Translations under genes and position numbers: made by a program | Part shown: piece after piece, positions 1 through 13,600 of the stretch | Numbering within the stretch: the stretch's first letter is position 1 | How the letters are laid out: each line of letters begins with the position of its first letter | Origin: Glandiceps talaboti | Lineage: Eukaryota > Hemichordata > Enteropneusta > Spengelidae | Assembly: GCF_964340395.1 (NCBI RefSeq) | Contig: NC_135549.1 | Location: forward strand, 20,667,342 to 20,731,341 | Reading direction: 5' to 3' | Length of the DNA stretch: 64,000 bases | Notes under the pieces: model-generated | What the model was told of the DNA's origin: nothing | What the model saw: only the letters and a program-made list of their open reading frames with translations | Databases searched by the model: none

Positions 1-676
1 ACCTAAATTCCAATCTAAGATGTGTCCTTCTAATATTTGGCTGTTCAAATAAAAGATTCGAAGTTAGAAAGGAAGTTAACCAGAGAGCAAATATATCAAG
101 CAAATAGCTTTACGCGAAGAATTTACTGAAGTGGGGGCGAGGATCGTAAATGATACATGTAATCAAAGTCGAGAAGAAATTTGTGCCAGCAAGTGTCATT
201 TTATGCTATTACTTTATAGTAGAATATTTTGCAATACTTTACTTCCCAGGTTCTTAGCCAGGTAGTATAATTGCAACCAAACTTTCTCCTCATTACGAAG
301 ACCATCCGAACTGTGCTTAGTATATAGTGTCAAACTTGTGTCAGTATCGGACCTCGATCCCAGGGTCAGTCACCTGAAGTAGAATTTTTTGCTGGCTATA
401 TCAATAGTTATTGTAGATATGCAATAGTTTGTCAGTGTAGACTTCATTTTATTGATATTTCCCTTTATTTGCTTGTCAAACGTGTAACTTGTTGAGAATA
501 TTTTACTTAGTAACTTACATCTAAGCAACTAGTCCTATACCGTATGCGTACTATCAATCGCAGACCACCAAACAAATTAACACACATAGTTACTAAAAAT
601 GTCTTGGAGATTTAAACGAACCTCTACACGCGATCAATTGACATTAAATGGTACATGTAAGTGGATATAGTTGACA

Positions 677-780
677 CATTCTCGCAAACCAGAGTTTAAT
701 TTCTTCTACGACACTGCTAAATACATGTAACTTGGCGTCTTGGACGTGACGGTGCCGTAAAAGAGGCTGTGGCTTACGAC
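677..780 (+). repeat. Dispersed repeat F, copy 1
   Basis: About 105 bp beginning CATTCTCGCAAACCAG and ending near CCGTAAAAGAGGCTGTGG. It matches 34858-34941 and 55350-55459 in the same orientation. It is richer in CpG than its surroundings. I see no clear terminal inverted repeat and no tRNA-like promoter boxes, so the class is unknown. Confidence 0.75.
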
Positions 781-1149
781 GACGACGACGATGATGAGTT
801 GATGTGTTACCGTGGGACTACACAATTACCTACGAAAACGAAAGAGTATTTGCATATTGTGTTTGGTGGCGTGCTAGTTATAAAATACAAACTGTCCGAT
901 AAGCAGACACTGTCATTATATGTGTAAGCATGTAAGGTTGTAAACCCGTTTTGTTTGGGTTTTAATTTCGCTTTTCTATGCCATTTTCATTTTTTTAGAA
1001 ATGGAATATTATTTCGACGACGTTCTTGTCAGAACAACAATCAGCGACTGCAATTCAAAACAGGCTGTGTCTTATTTTCGGTTCAATATATGGCGTAGGT
1101 GTTCTCATTATCATAACATAATTGGAAACTCCCGTTCTCCAGATCCGGG

Positions 1150-1186
<37 letters not shown>

Positions 1187-1282
1187 GCAACAACAACAAC
1201 AACAACAAGAACAACAACAACAACGAGGACGACGACGATGATGACGATGATGATGATGATGATGATGATGACGACGACGACG
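1150..1282. repeat. AAC / GAC-GAT microsatellite
   Basis: A run of AAC triplets passes into GAC and GAT triplets. The open frames across it (poly-Thr, poly-Met, poly-Val) are artefacts of the triplet repeat. Confidence 0.95.
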
Positions 1283-1917
1283 ACCGTATCGCATTTCAAA
1301 AAAAAATTAATCTGAAAAGCAAAAGATGATCATCACAAATGACGGTAGAAACTTTGGTATGGCGGGCATATGAGGCAGTGTACAGCATCATGGCATACCA
1401 TATCACTCCGCGCTAGGTCTGTTTCAAACTTCTGACCAATCATAATGTTTTTTAAAACCATGCACTATAGGTCGATCACTAAATTTAACATTACCAAAGT
1501 TACTGTTGTCTTTATATTGTTGTATGTATACAATATACTGCAAACGTTCGTATTTCTCTCAAAAAATACCTCATTATGATGAAACAATATGTGTACGCGC
1601 GCCAAAATAAGCTGAGGCCGTGGGGAGCCTTAATTAATTACAAAGGAGGGGAAATCAAGTCCGATTTGTTGTTGAAATTAAATGTGACCCTCTAGTACTG
1701 AATCTATTTTCTAAAAAGCGGCCCTCCCTCTATTTCCTTTCGCTAAAACATAAGCCACTTGTTCAATTACTAGTATTTCAAAAACAGGGACTAATTATAA
1801 ATGGTGCTAGATGAACACGAGTTCCAGCGTCAATGGAGTGATAAAGACTCCCATCACTACCGCCACCATATTGGTAAAGCAAGCCAATATAATCATTTCC
1901 CACTACTACCACTAAAG

Positions 1918-2060
1918 TGTCAATCTGATTAAAATCCGATGTAGTGGACGGCTATTTATTCACTTTTATTTTAACATTTAAGTATATTTGCTTTTTGCGT
2001 TGAATATATCCCTTGCTATACTAGAGTATTGCATGTTCACGCTTTTGGCCTTTGTCGCTG
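1918..2060. mobile_element. Half copy of foldback MITE family C
   Basis: The segment starts with GTCAATCTGATTAAAAT followed by CGATGTAG, as does the left arm of the palindromic element at 23647-23884. The second arm is not present. Later bases (TTGCATGTTCACGCTTTTGGCC) also resemble the centre of that element, with many differences. Probably an old deleted copy. Confidence 0.55.
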
Positions 2061-2405
2061 GAGTCGCTGCCTTGGAAGAACGAAGGTGATCTCATTCCAC
2101 CCTGCGGAACAACTCAATCAAATTTAAAAGCAAATGAAAACTGGCTCCATACTAAAGAAATACAGGTAAATACATATTACAGTGTAAAGAAATCAAGCTG
2201 TATTCCTTTATCAGATTTTAATCAGAAAAAAATGTTAATCTGTCAAAATAAATTGGCGCCAAAATGTTATTTTATTTTCGATGATATTTTGGTGCGTGTC
2301 ACAATATATTACACGTTTCAAATACGTACTAAAGAAAAATGTACAAGTACAAGTGTAGTCATTAGTTTCTGTGGAACATTTGCTGAAATAAAACGTTGTG
2401 AGGGG

Positions 2406-2488
2406 TAGCCTGGAATTCATGCCGATTGGGATTTCAAATTTTACTGAATGAAAATGTTAAAATCCCAATCAGCATGGATTCCAGGCTA
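2406..2488. mobile_element. 83-bp inverted repeat element
   Basis: TAGCCTGGAATTCATGCC at the left end is matched by its reverse complement at the right end. The arms are about 29 bp with a few mismatches, around a 25-bp AT-rich loop. It looks like a very short MITE. No clear target-site duplication was found. Confidence 0.7.
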
Positions 2489-2559
2489 TGTTAGTCGTAT
2501 GTTGTGAAGGTAGACCTTGTCTGAGGTTGTGAATTAAATGTCTACTGAAAAAAACCGTC

Positions 2560-2740
2560 ACGAGTCGGAGAGAGTTGTTTGCAGAAGAGAGCCCTCAACG
2601 ACTGTCTTTAGAAACACTTACAAGGCGTTGGTATGTCTGGAATGGCAACCGGCGTAAACTTCACAGACACGTCGACACACAGGCATCTGAACATCTCAGT
2701 TTTCACACCGTGAGTGAGGTGCACTAGGGGGTAACTCCAG
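2560..2740 (+). other. Possible 5' non-coding exon of ANO10
   Basis: This GC-richer stretch ends in CTCCAG followed by GTAAGT at 2741, a near-perfect splice donor. The first coding exon of ANO10 has an upstream acceptor (TTTATTTCAG at 4672-4681), so a non-coding first exon must exist somewhere upstream. This is the best candidate I see. The left border is arbitrary and no TATA box was identified. Confidence 0.3.
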
Positions 2741-2942
2741 GTAAGTCATTGTTTATTTGATCAGCAATATTACAACTAGACTAACTTGAATGCATGAATG
2801 AATGAATGAACGAACAGTGATGAATGGTTGTTGTATGTTGTATGTTGTACCGGGTATATAGCCATGACGTATCGAGTTCAACTTCAGGGTCAACATGGTC
2901 AATGCACCGTGTCCTGCAAGTACAAGTGTAATATGTTTAGCC

Positions 2943-2965
2943 ATAGACGCTCTGGAGGGTCTATG
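2943..2965. repeat. Mini-hairpin related to the 29550 palindrome
   Basis: ATAGACGCTCTGGAGGGTCTATG is a short imperfect palindrome. It shares both arms (ATAGAC.CTC and GGAGGGTCTATG) with the 33-bp palindrome at 29550-29582. No target duplication is visible here. Confidence 0.5.
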
Positions 2966-3196
2966 ATTGAGCACAGATCAGTATCTGTACGTTAAAATCT
3001 ACAAAAACGGTCACTGAGATTTATATAGAATCGTGATTACTCGACCGCCAACAAGACCAACCTATCATGAATTACTACTATCACTAATTACATTATCGAT
3101 ATCGAAGAGAGAATCTCCTCTCTGCAGAAAACACCTCAATGCTGAACATGCTGAATGGAATATGTACTATGTGACAAGACAAGTGGGTGGTGGTGG

Positions 3197-3197
<1 letters not shown>

Positions 3198-3240
<43 letters not shown>

Positions 3241-3242
3241 GT
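3198..3242. repeat. ACT trinucleotide repeat
   Basis: About 15 ACT units. The reading frames through it have no other support. Confidence 0.95.
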
Positions 3243-3703
3243 ACTTCCATGACTGAATGAACTTGAACAAGTGAAGTTAAAATTATCTTTAGTAAACTCA
3301 TAACGAAATGTTTATATATTGTATATATATATATATATATCAAAATTATAGTGGATGTCGCGAAAATAGGTGCATCCTTACTAATAGAGAGGAAGCATGG
3401 AAACAAATCAGAGAAACCTTTGATGTAAAACCAATTTTCGAAAGATTAAGAATAAGAAAATAATAGTTATATGATCATCAATGTATTGATATTCAAGTAT
3501 TAACCAATCAATGTTCTATCCTTGACTGAAAGATGTTACAAACAAAAAATATGTTTTGTTTAAAGTACATATAATATCTGCTCAACATCATAACAATTGA
3601 ATCCGAACTGTCAATTGCCTTTGAAAACTCTGCTACTGTACATGAGACCCTGAGCAGCTATTTATAAGTACTAATAAAGTTTTGCAACATTGTTTCACTG
3701 AGG

Positions 3704-4068
3704 ATGACCTTACTTTTTTATCCTGTTTCTCATTACCTGATGATCCAAATTTAAAAAAAAATTTGCCTGCTATTTTGCGACACCGCACACTCTCTGGTAA
3801 TAACAAGCCTAGAATAAGAGTCAGACTACACTTGTTCCCAAACAGAGTATTTCTTTCATGATGGAAATTATTCAAGTGGAGAACATACCAAATGAGTAGA
3901 GATACTGGGAAAGGGCTTGTTAAAAGAAGATATACAGACAGGGGAAAGGAGAGGTAGAGAAACGTGAAGATGATTTTTTACTTTTTTACTAATAAAATCA
4001 ACCGACTGACAGACCCATAGTTGGTATGAAAAAGGATTTATTATTTTTAAAAAAATAGGGTCATCCTA
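3704..4068. mobile_element. TIR MITE family H, copy 1
   Basis: The ends GGATGACCTTACTTTTTT and AAAAATAGGGTCATCC are inverted repeats. The interior matches, in reverse complement, the element at 8010-8485 (shared blocks: TTTCTCATTACC, AACAAGCC, the CAACCGACTGAC region). Flanks are TGA on the left and TAA on the right, which could be a decayed 3-bp Harbinger-type target duplication. No coding capacity. Confidence 0.75.
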
Positions 4069-4692
4069 AAATTATTAATCTATAATCAAGGTTACTAGAC
4101 ACAATACTTTCAATGCCAGAAGTGGTTTGAGGTCATTACAAAAATGCAAAATTGCCAGTTAGTTCAATTGTAATGATGTTAGGTACAAACTGCATACACA
4201 AAACAGTGATTTTGGTTGGATGACAGATTACAGATTGACCTGCATGTAATTTGCATTATTCATAAGGCAAGGACTTGATGAGAGTATATTCAACACTGGA
4301 ATGTTAACATGGTTAATGAATGAATGAAGCTAACAGTTTGTTGACTAGTACAGACTACTGAGAGGTGTGGCCCTCCCAAGGCAAACCTGATTTCCAGCTT
4401 CCTCTAGAGTACCATCAAAAGTGTGAATTTCTATCTGTAGTTTCAGTCATTATATATTATAGTAGCTATCTTTGACAGGTTGCTGTGTGACTTCACAATA
4501 TTAGGTGGGTATACCACTACTTAATAGGTGCAGGAACTATAATTACCATCAGCTTTTCAAGTTGACGAAGTGGGTGACACCTTGTTGAGTACCCCTGCTC
4601 TCCTGCTAGGTCATATTTGATCATTTGATCATAGTATTTGGTCACTTGATTAAATGTAGTTGTATTGAACTTTTATTTCAGGTGTTAAAAGT

Positions 4693-7600
4693 ATGGAGGA
4701 AACATCCAGAAATGTAAGCTCATCTTTTATAGCAGGAGGAAAACTAAATGATTTCACTGCCGTTTGTGTGATAGAATTCAGTGAGAAAACACCAGCTGCA
4801 ACAAGGGAATGGCTGCTGTCTAGAGTCCAGGCACGGCGATCCCGGAATGGTGCGGAGTTGGAAGCTAGAACTGTGCTGGATAAATCCAATAATGAAACTA
4901 TCTTACAGATTGGGGCATCATATAAAAGACTTCTGGAAGGAGCAGAATATCTAGGTGTTAAGAAGAAATGCAAGGATGGTGTCGTTAGGGAGTTTACACT
5001 TCAAGACATCGACCAGTTTGAAAATATAGGTAACTGAGTGATATGTACTACTACAATTATAGTATAGAGTATTAGAGTATGGGGGTGGGGGTGGGGGTAG
5101 GGGGTGTGTTGTAAAACTTGCGTATATTTCCATTTCCATAGAATAGATGAGGGGAAGTCTGCTTGAATTGTGAGCAAATAGGTTTTCAGAAAGGTTGTCA
5201 CACATCAGATCATGTATTTGTTTTAAAGACATTGATTAACTTCTACCAACAAAACAGTAGATCAAAACATTTGCTTTTGATAGTGTTTGGCATTTAGGAT
5301 TGTTCTACAAATTATCAAATCAAGGTTTCAGTAGTAAATTTTTGAATATCATCAAGTGTATTTATGATAATATTCAGTCTTGTATCAAACTCTCAATTGG
5401 TTATACTGATTTCTTTTCTTCTCGTATTAGTACAAGACAAGGTTGTCATCTAAGTCCCACACTGTGCAATCTATTCATTAATGATTTGCCAAAGTTACTT
5501 CACAGAAAATGTATTGATCCTGCCTTTTTGATAGATAAGAAATTACCAATCCTTATGTTCGCTGATGATATTGTACTGTTGTCAACTTCTAGTCATGGTT
5601 TACAACATTCACTCAGATTACTTGAATCCTTTTGCAATAAATGGCAACTAACAGTGAGGTAATAAAGACAAACGTTATGGTGTTCAATGCTAATTTTAAA
5701 CCACTTAAATATAGTTTCTTTATTGATAATGAAAGAGTGGATATTGTTAGTCCCCGCCGCATGAAGTCTGGGACAGGGACTTATGGATTGGGTTCTGTCC
5801 GTCCGTCTGTGAGTGCATGCATCGTCCGTCCAGATCCGTTTCTTGGAGATGCCTGGACTGATTTTTTTCAAACTTGGCACAGGGGCAACATACTATGGCA
5901 TACCTATGCACATCAATTTGTTTCATGATACGATCCAATATGGCCACCCAGCAGTCATTTTGTTTGCGAATTTTCCATGTCCAAAGCCATAACTCAGACA
6001 TGCTTGAACAGATCTCATTCAAAGGTGGTATTAGCATAGTGTTCTATGACATACATGTGAATATCCATTTTTGTCATGATACAATCTGATATGGCTGCTT
6101 GGCAGCCATTTTGTTGGCACAGTTTTCATGTCCAAAGCCATAAATTTCATGTGAATTTTGTCCAAAAATGTTGAAATTTGGAAGGGGGGGGGGGGTCATA
6201 ATTATGAATATTATGACCACTTTGGTTTTGGGAGAAATACATAAACTTTACACATGAATAGTCGGTTGATTTATCATACATATGAAATGACAGAAATATA
6301 CCTTGGTGCCTGTGTGTTCCAATATTATACAATGTCAAGTAATTTTTGTTCAGAATGTTGAAATTTTGATGGGGGAGGGGTGTGTGTCACATTTTTTACT
6401 GGCATTTTAAAATTAGCATACACACAACGATTTTTGTTGTATGATTATGAAGAGGCATTGGTACAATATACATTTGTGCAAAGTTAAACAAGTTCATTTT
6501 AATTTTTGTCAAAATCCAACAATATTTCATAAAAAGTTTCTGTCAAAAATGTCTAAATTTAGATTGGGTGTGGGTTTACAATTTCAATTCTAGAATTTAA
6601 ACGGATGTGGTGACCCACTATTATTTTGTCATTGACTTTTTTGAATTTGACACCCCTCTCCCCCTTAATGTTATGTTACTAACTAGTACCGATGTATGTC
6701 TCTGTTGTAGGTGATTATTTCCTATCTAGTGCTGAGGTTCAATGGATAATACGACACGGACTAGAGAAACTACATTCAGCAGACACTATCAAGTTACCAG
6801 GGTTACCTGATATAACAGTGTGTAAAGGAGAAGCTATTAGTAAGTAACTTGTACAGCAGTGGCAAGCTAAGTGTAGTGTTTGCTTCATAGGTATAATTTA
6901 GTCTATGTCTACAGAGCAAATGCTTAGTCTGCCACAGCTGTACTTAAATGAATGTTTGGTGAAGACATTGTAAATTGGTGGCAAAGACTGGAATATTGAT
7001 GTAAAGTGTATTCTGGCAGTCATTGCTCACTACTGTTGATGTTTAATTTCTTTCGGTATACAAGTATCTTCATGGTTCTCATACCGATTAAGCTCCAGGA
7101 GGTATGGCTACTACATTGTGGTTTTTAATTTCAGACATTACCGTATTCAATATTTTTGTTTATTTCCCTTCTCATTTTGATGGTAATATTAATAATGTTT
7201 GGTGTCATCGTAACAACAGACAAAATAAATCATTGGTCTTACAAGACTATGAAGTGTACCCTTTCAAATGAGTCTGTTAAACTCAGCACTGTGAAACCAA
7301 TGTTTCATTAATGACACTGTATATTTACATTGCTGTAACACCCATGGTGCTACAGGGCTGGTACAGCAATGTTACATTGATGACACTGTATATTTACATT
7401 GCTGTAACACCCATGGTGCTACAGGGCTGGTACAGCAATGTTACATTGATGACACTGTATATTTACATTGCTGTAACACCCATGGTGCTACAGTGCTGGT
7501 ACAGCAGTGTTACATTGATGACACTGTATATTTACATTGCTGTAACACCCATGGTGCTACAGTGCTGGTACAACAGTGTTAGCTTACACATCTGCCAGGC

Positions 7601-10600
7601 TTGAAGTGATGATATCATGATAGAAGGACTTTGAGCAAAAAAGAATTGTTCCATGACCACAGTCACCACAGGTCAGAAAGTATGAAAGTAAGGCTAACCT
7701 TACAATGTATATATTACTATCATAACAGTTTTTCAAATTCTAATTATCAAAATTTGTATTTTGCAAACAGTACCAAGGTGTGTTGCCAGTGGTGTCATCT
7801 CTAAATTCTATGCCTTACATAACGATGAAGAATTGAAAAGTTTATTGAAGAAGTGGTATGCATCAATATCAGTGTCATCACTCAAAGTACAGCCAATCGG
7901 TAAGTACAATGTAAAATATATATCACATGTCTTCAGCCTTTGTCAGGGAAAAGCATTTCTGTACCTCAGTACCTAGTGTGATTTTAATCAGAAACAATAT
8001 TGTCTTTGTAAGGGTGACCCTAGTTTTTTTAAATTTTTCTTGTTACTATTTCATAGAATACTATGGGTCAGTCGGTTGATTTAAAATAAAAAAGTTTTAA
8101 AAAAGTAAAAAAAATCATCTTTTTCATGTTTCTCAGTCTTATTCTTTTCTCCTCTCTATCTTCTTTTTCTTGGATTCCTGGTAACGTACATTTTTGTACT
8201 AACAAGCCCTTTCCCATAATTGCCATGTTCTCAGCCCCCCCCCCCCCCCCCACTTGAATAAATTCTGTCATGAAAAAAAATTCTCTGTGAGTGAACAAGT
8301 ATCTTCATCGCTGCTGTGACTAGATGATGTTGACAGTCTAGACACTTGCTTATTCTTGCCAGAGAGTAAGTTTTTCCGCAAAATACTAAGGATGGGCGAA
8401 AATTATTTTTTTATTTTTTCATTTTGATGTCGGAGCTGAAACAGTCGGGTAATGAGAAACTGAAGAAAAAAAATAGGATCACCCAGAGGACTATCAAAGT
8501 TGGATCTTTTTTATACAAATTTCATGAAATGTCGGACTTCATTGGTTTGGTTGAGCTGGTATTAGTAATAACTAAATATTACTTGAAACTATTGTGTACA
8601 GTACCAAAACTATTCATATCTTTGTAAATATTTGTGATCCATTTCTGACAAAAGTGTATTTTTTGTGCTAGTATGTCAACAAACACACTGTATTTTCTAC
8701 AACCTTTGATACCCCATCTTTGATTAATTAATAATGTATTGAATATTAAAGAATCTAAACTTAAAAGACCGATGTATTTGTTGGTAATTTCAACATAAAA
8801 AGTCCAGCCAGTCACTTTTTTATTTAATTACAGAAATAAATTTGTTTCTCACAATCGAAATCCAAATATTTCCAAAAGGCATAAAACTCATTCCAAATTT
8901 ATATCATTTTGGTTTGAAATGTTGGCCTTGCCCAAATACAACACATACATTGTATTATTTTTGACAATAAGTTGATTCATGTTGTTATTGTGTTCATGTA
9001 TTATTTTGAATGACATGTCCTTTAGTATGCCATGTCATAAACAGGTAATCACCAGACTATATTTGTAACTGAGCTAGATAGGTAGATTTGCAGGCAGATT
9101 TGAGGTAGAAATTTCATGATGAGGACTCTGTAACTAATTTCAAATTTGTCTCATCAACCACTTTGAATTGGATTAAAAAATCAGGCTTTATGAGATGTTA
9201 ATTGACTTTGTTGTACCGTAGATGTTGGAGAGAATTAACATCTATAGTGGGACAGACTCTGTAGTCTGGATACCAATGGTGGTTTCTAACTAAACCACGT
9301 CTGGTCAAAGTCCCTCAATCAGCACAAATGGTTGTTCATCCAATCAGTGAACCCCAACTGTTAAAGTGGGTGTGGGGGTGGGGGTAGGGGGTGTGTGGAC
9401 CGGTAGGGGTGTTGCATGTGCTACCCAGGGGGATGGTTGTCACCTGACTGTACTCTGGGTTCACCAATAAAATCAGATTTTGATGGCGTGTAGTCTTTGT
9501 ACTAAAATTTTAAGAGGTCAGGATATCTTTCCACCATTTTGCAAATGAAAAGGTTATTTCAAAAGTAATAAAGACAAAACAAGCCTAAACATAGCAGCTT
9601 GAAACTGGAAATTGTAATGAAAACTTTCATATGTTTTGATTTTACAGATAAAATCCGAAGTTATTTTGGGGACACCATTGCTCTATACTTTGCCTTTCTA
9701 GGCTACTACACCATGGGCCTAATAGTTCCAGCGCTATTTGGTTTATTTTACTACATATGGCACAGTTCGAAGGACATTCCTGATAAAAGTTATGCCACAT
9801 TCGCAATCTTCAATTTACTCTGGGCCACATTATTCCTTGAGGGCTGGAAGAGAAAGTGTTCCGGGTTTACATATTACTGGGGAACATACGGAATGAAGAA
9901 ATTTGAGGAACCACGTGCCAGTTTCGTGGGAACGATTGGACGGAATGCCGTGACTGGAAGAGTGGAATTGGTCTATCCCAAATGGAAGAGATCTGTCAAG
10001 AAATATTGTGTTTCTGGTCCCGTTATTTCAATTTTCCTGATTTTGGCTGTAGCAACAATGCTTGGTTATTTCTGGTTTGAAGATTGGTTGAACAGTAAGG
10101 TGGATGTTAGTACAACAAGTGGACAACTGTTACAGTTTGTACCTAGCTCACTCTATGCTGTCGTTATTGTTATCTTGAATGCTATTTACAGACAAGTTGC
10201 AACTCTTCTCAATGATTGGGGTAAGTGAACAATTTTTAAGACCATGTCTAATTCGCATCAGGTCTAAAAAAAATAATTGTTTTGTTCCGGTTACCCAACC
10301 CCCACCTACTAGTTTCACTGCTGACCCTATACTTTTTTTTATGTATTCAAGAAATTAATAATAAAATCGCAAAAATTGCGAGAAATAGTGGATGCGGAAA
10401 CTGACATCAACTTAATAAAAACACAATATAAAACTGTTCTTCCAATCTGTAATGGCTGTACATCTGATGGGAAGAAATAAATAACACAGAGACCACTAGA
10501 CACTCAAACATGAAAATAAAATATGATAAAGTAAAAAATCTACCTACCCCACCTATTCTAAAATTGAGCTCCACTTCAAGTGGTAAGGCATTCCAAATAT

Positions 10601-13600
10601 TTTGATTTGTCCCCTTTAAAGGCCCATGCTTGAATCCTAGGTTCTTGCATAAATGCTGTCTTTATCTGTAGAGCCATAACGATAGGATCACTCTTTTGTT
10701 CAGGACCAACTTTTTCTATAGCTTTGCCAAGGACTGAATAATGGGCCTTTTAAAAATAGAAAAGAAAAGCTGTTTGCCACCCATTACCATCAAAGTATAA
10801 CTTTGATGATAATGGGTGGCAAACAGCTTTTCATTTAGACTATTCATATGAAAACTAGCTAACTAATTCTCTCTGAAAATTGTTTTTAACAAATTTCACA
10901 CAACAGCAAATATGAATGCAATTATGAATGATTTACAAACCTCTGAGCCTTGTTCACTTGCTGCCACTAGATGGCATAGTACTAGCAGATTGACATCATT
11001 TGGTAGGCTGTAACAGGTGATCATAGATCTCAGGTAGTTGGTACATGTGTTGTCCTCCATATCTATTCAAGCTGGTTCTAATTACTAAATCTCTTTTTTT
11101 TTCTGTTTTTCTTTCTAGAAAATCACAGACTCCAGTCATCTCATGAAAATAATTTAATATTAAAACTAGTTATGGTATGTAATATAAATCAATATGATCA
11201 GACAAACCATATGAAAGAGAGTCCATGAAAGACCGAAAATCTTGGTTGAGACAAAAGTTTAGGATTGATGTATACGATAGTGGTGTTTGGTAGAAAATCA
11301 AATTCTATTTATTCCACAATGATTCTCAATTCTCTGTACCTGTAATAGCATTATCCCTCATGCTAGAGGTTGACTTATTCTTAGTACCTGTAGTAGCATT
11401 TTACCTCATGCTAGAGGTTCAAAATACAACAAGATGGTTGACTTATTCTCAGTACCTGTAGTAGCATTTTACCTCATGCTAGAGGTTCAAAATACAACAA
11501 GATGGTTGACTTATTCTCAGTACCTGTAGTAGCATTTTACCTCATGCTAGAGGGTCAAAATAGAACAAGATGGTTGACTTATTCTCAGTACCTGTAGTAG
11601 CATTTTACCTCATGCTAGAGGGTCAAAATAGAACAAGATGGTTGACTTATTCTCAGTACCTGTAGTAGCATTTTACCTCATGCTAGAGGGTCAAAATAGA
11701 ACAAGATGGTTGACTTATTCTCAGTACCTGTAGTAGCATTTTACCTCATGCTAGAGGGTCAAAATAGAACAAGATGGTTGACTTATTCTCAGTACCTGTA
11801 GTAGCATTTTACCTCATGCTTGAGGGTCAAAATAGAACAAGATGGTTGACTTATTCTCAGTACCTGTAGTAGCATTTTACCTCATGCTAGAGGGTCAAAA
11901 TACAACAAGATGGTTGACTTATTTTCAGTACCTGTAGTAGCATTTTACCTCATGCTAGAGGGTCAAAATACAACAAGATGGTTGACTTATTCTCAGTACC
12001 TGTAGTAGCATTTTACCTCATGCTAGAGGGTCAAAATACAACAAGATGGTTGACTTATTCTCAGTACCTGTAGTAGCATTTTACCTCATGCTAGAGGTTC
12101 AAAATAGAACAAGATGGTTGACTTATTCTAAGTACCTGTAATAGCATACCTCATGCTAGAGGGTCAAAATAGAACAAGATGGTTGACTTATTGTCAAGCA
12201 AGCATTGACATAGGCATGTGTAGCATGTGGAGCAGAAGTCATTAAATTTGAGTTATTTTTAACGGCAGTAATTCAGTAAAAAAAACAGAAATGAATCTTC
12301 GACTAATTAAATTTAGTTCAAATATCTTGAAAAAGCTCTCTAGTCAAAGTGAAAAACTACTCAAAAGATTTAGGCCGTTTTTTGTACTGAGTTACTATCG
12401 ATACATTGGATCCTGCTTTATGTTATATATTCAATGATTTTACTGATTGTTGATATTTAGTTTATATTTCACACTATTTATATTTATGACATGATACGTG
12501 CTAACATTCTATTTCAGGGATGAAAATGAGTTTTTCTGTAATTCACAAATTGTGAAGTTATAATAGATATACAGTGGTGTTTGATGGTCTTTGACTACAC
12601 TTGAACTTGACTATTAAACTAAATGCATGTAAAAACTAACTGAAGACCAAAATAATCAGTGAAAAAGTTTTCATTCAATATGTCGATCCCTTGTAATTTC
12701 TTATAATGTAAATGTATCTTTACTGATCTCGTTAATTTTATAAAAATTGGGTTGGTTTGTCAGACATAATCATTCAAGTTATATTTTGTATTCTAGTATA
12801 TATCATATCCCTGAATTTCTATAAAATAACTTGTCTTTGTTTTGTTTTTCTCATTTTCACACAGTTTGATTTTATCAACTGTTTTTTGTCCTTATTTTAT
12901 ATTGCTTTCTGGTTGCAAGACATGGCAAGACTTCGTAAGGTATGTAGAACTGTTCTTGATCCTGTCTCAATATAATTGTTTGTATCAAATGTCTAAAGTT
13001 ATGTAGAGATAAATTACAAAGTTATTGTGATTGAAGGAATGACAGATATGTTTAACCATGAACTTGTCATACTTAAAGACCAGGGTTTCAGTGCCAAGTT
13101 CTCACGTTAGTGTTATATATCATTGGCAGCATATGGATTACATAGGATTTTAATCATTTGATCAGGACAAAATTTTTCTATATCTCTGCCAGACAACTGT
13201 TTTTACAGCTAAATTTCAATCCTAATCCAAACTGGTCCTGTAACCAAAATTTTATAATCACGGAATTAGTTATAAACCCCAATTTTTAAAATCCCATGGT
13301 CTTGGATTAATTCTGTCTTATCAGTGGAGACAGTAGGGTTACACATAGGATCATCCTTTTGTTCTGGATCAACTTTATCTACAGCTCTCTCAGATGACTG
13401 ATTTTCACACCTAAATAAATTTAATTTGAATCCTGATGATCTGACATGGGCCTTTAATCGATATCCTAAAACAGATACCAAGAGTTCAACAATCACCAGT
13501 GTGCCCTCTAAGCCAACTTGATTCACAAGAAATTCCAGTTTTTCTCATTTTGACTCACAACCACAAAATTTGACTAATCATTAGAGGGCACACTGACAAT

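Larger units (their letters stand above)
1..4681. other. Upstream intergenic/5' region of ANO10
   Basis: No coding exon with recognisable homology is visible on either strand. The interval holds a copy of dispersed repeat F (677-780), an AAC/GAC/GAT microsatellite (1150-1282), a half copy of foldback MITE C (about 1918-2060), a small palindrome (2406-2488), a possible 5' non-coding exon (donor after 2740), an ACT repeat (3198-3242) and MITE H1 (about 3704-4068). The remainder is unremarkable AT-rich sequence. Confidence 0.7.
5030..6710. other. ANO10 intron 1
   Basis: The 1.7-kb intron contains a broken reverse-transcriptase fragment (about 5167-5751), then a degenerate duplicated repeat (5757-6140) and T-rich sequence with G runs. 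In the last part a motif like TGTTGAAATTTGG followed by a G tract recurs near 6168, 6357 and 6548, suggesting a diverged tandem unit of about 190 bp. Confidence 0.6.

Noticed and set aside
1001-1315. 104-codon ORF with poly-Thr and poly-Met tracts
   Set aside because: Driven by AAC/GAC/GAT triplets; the non-repetitive first third matches nothing I know.
7311-7604. 97-codon ORF with a repeated 23-residue unit
   Set aside because: The 69-bp tandem repeat is divisible by three, which keeps one frame open by chance; no homology, no exon signals.
9599-10228. 209-codon ORF as a separate small membrane protein gene
   Set aside because: It is ANO10 exon 4 (9648-10220) with intron bases at both ends; splice sites at 9647 and 10221 and homology across neighbouring exons show it is one part of a larger gene.
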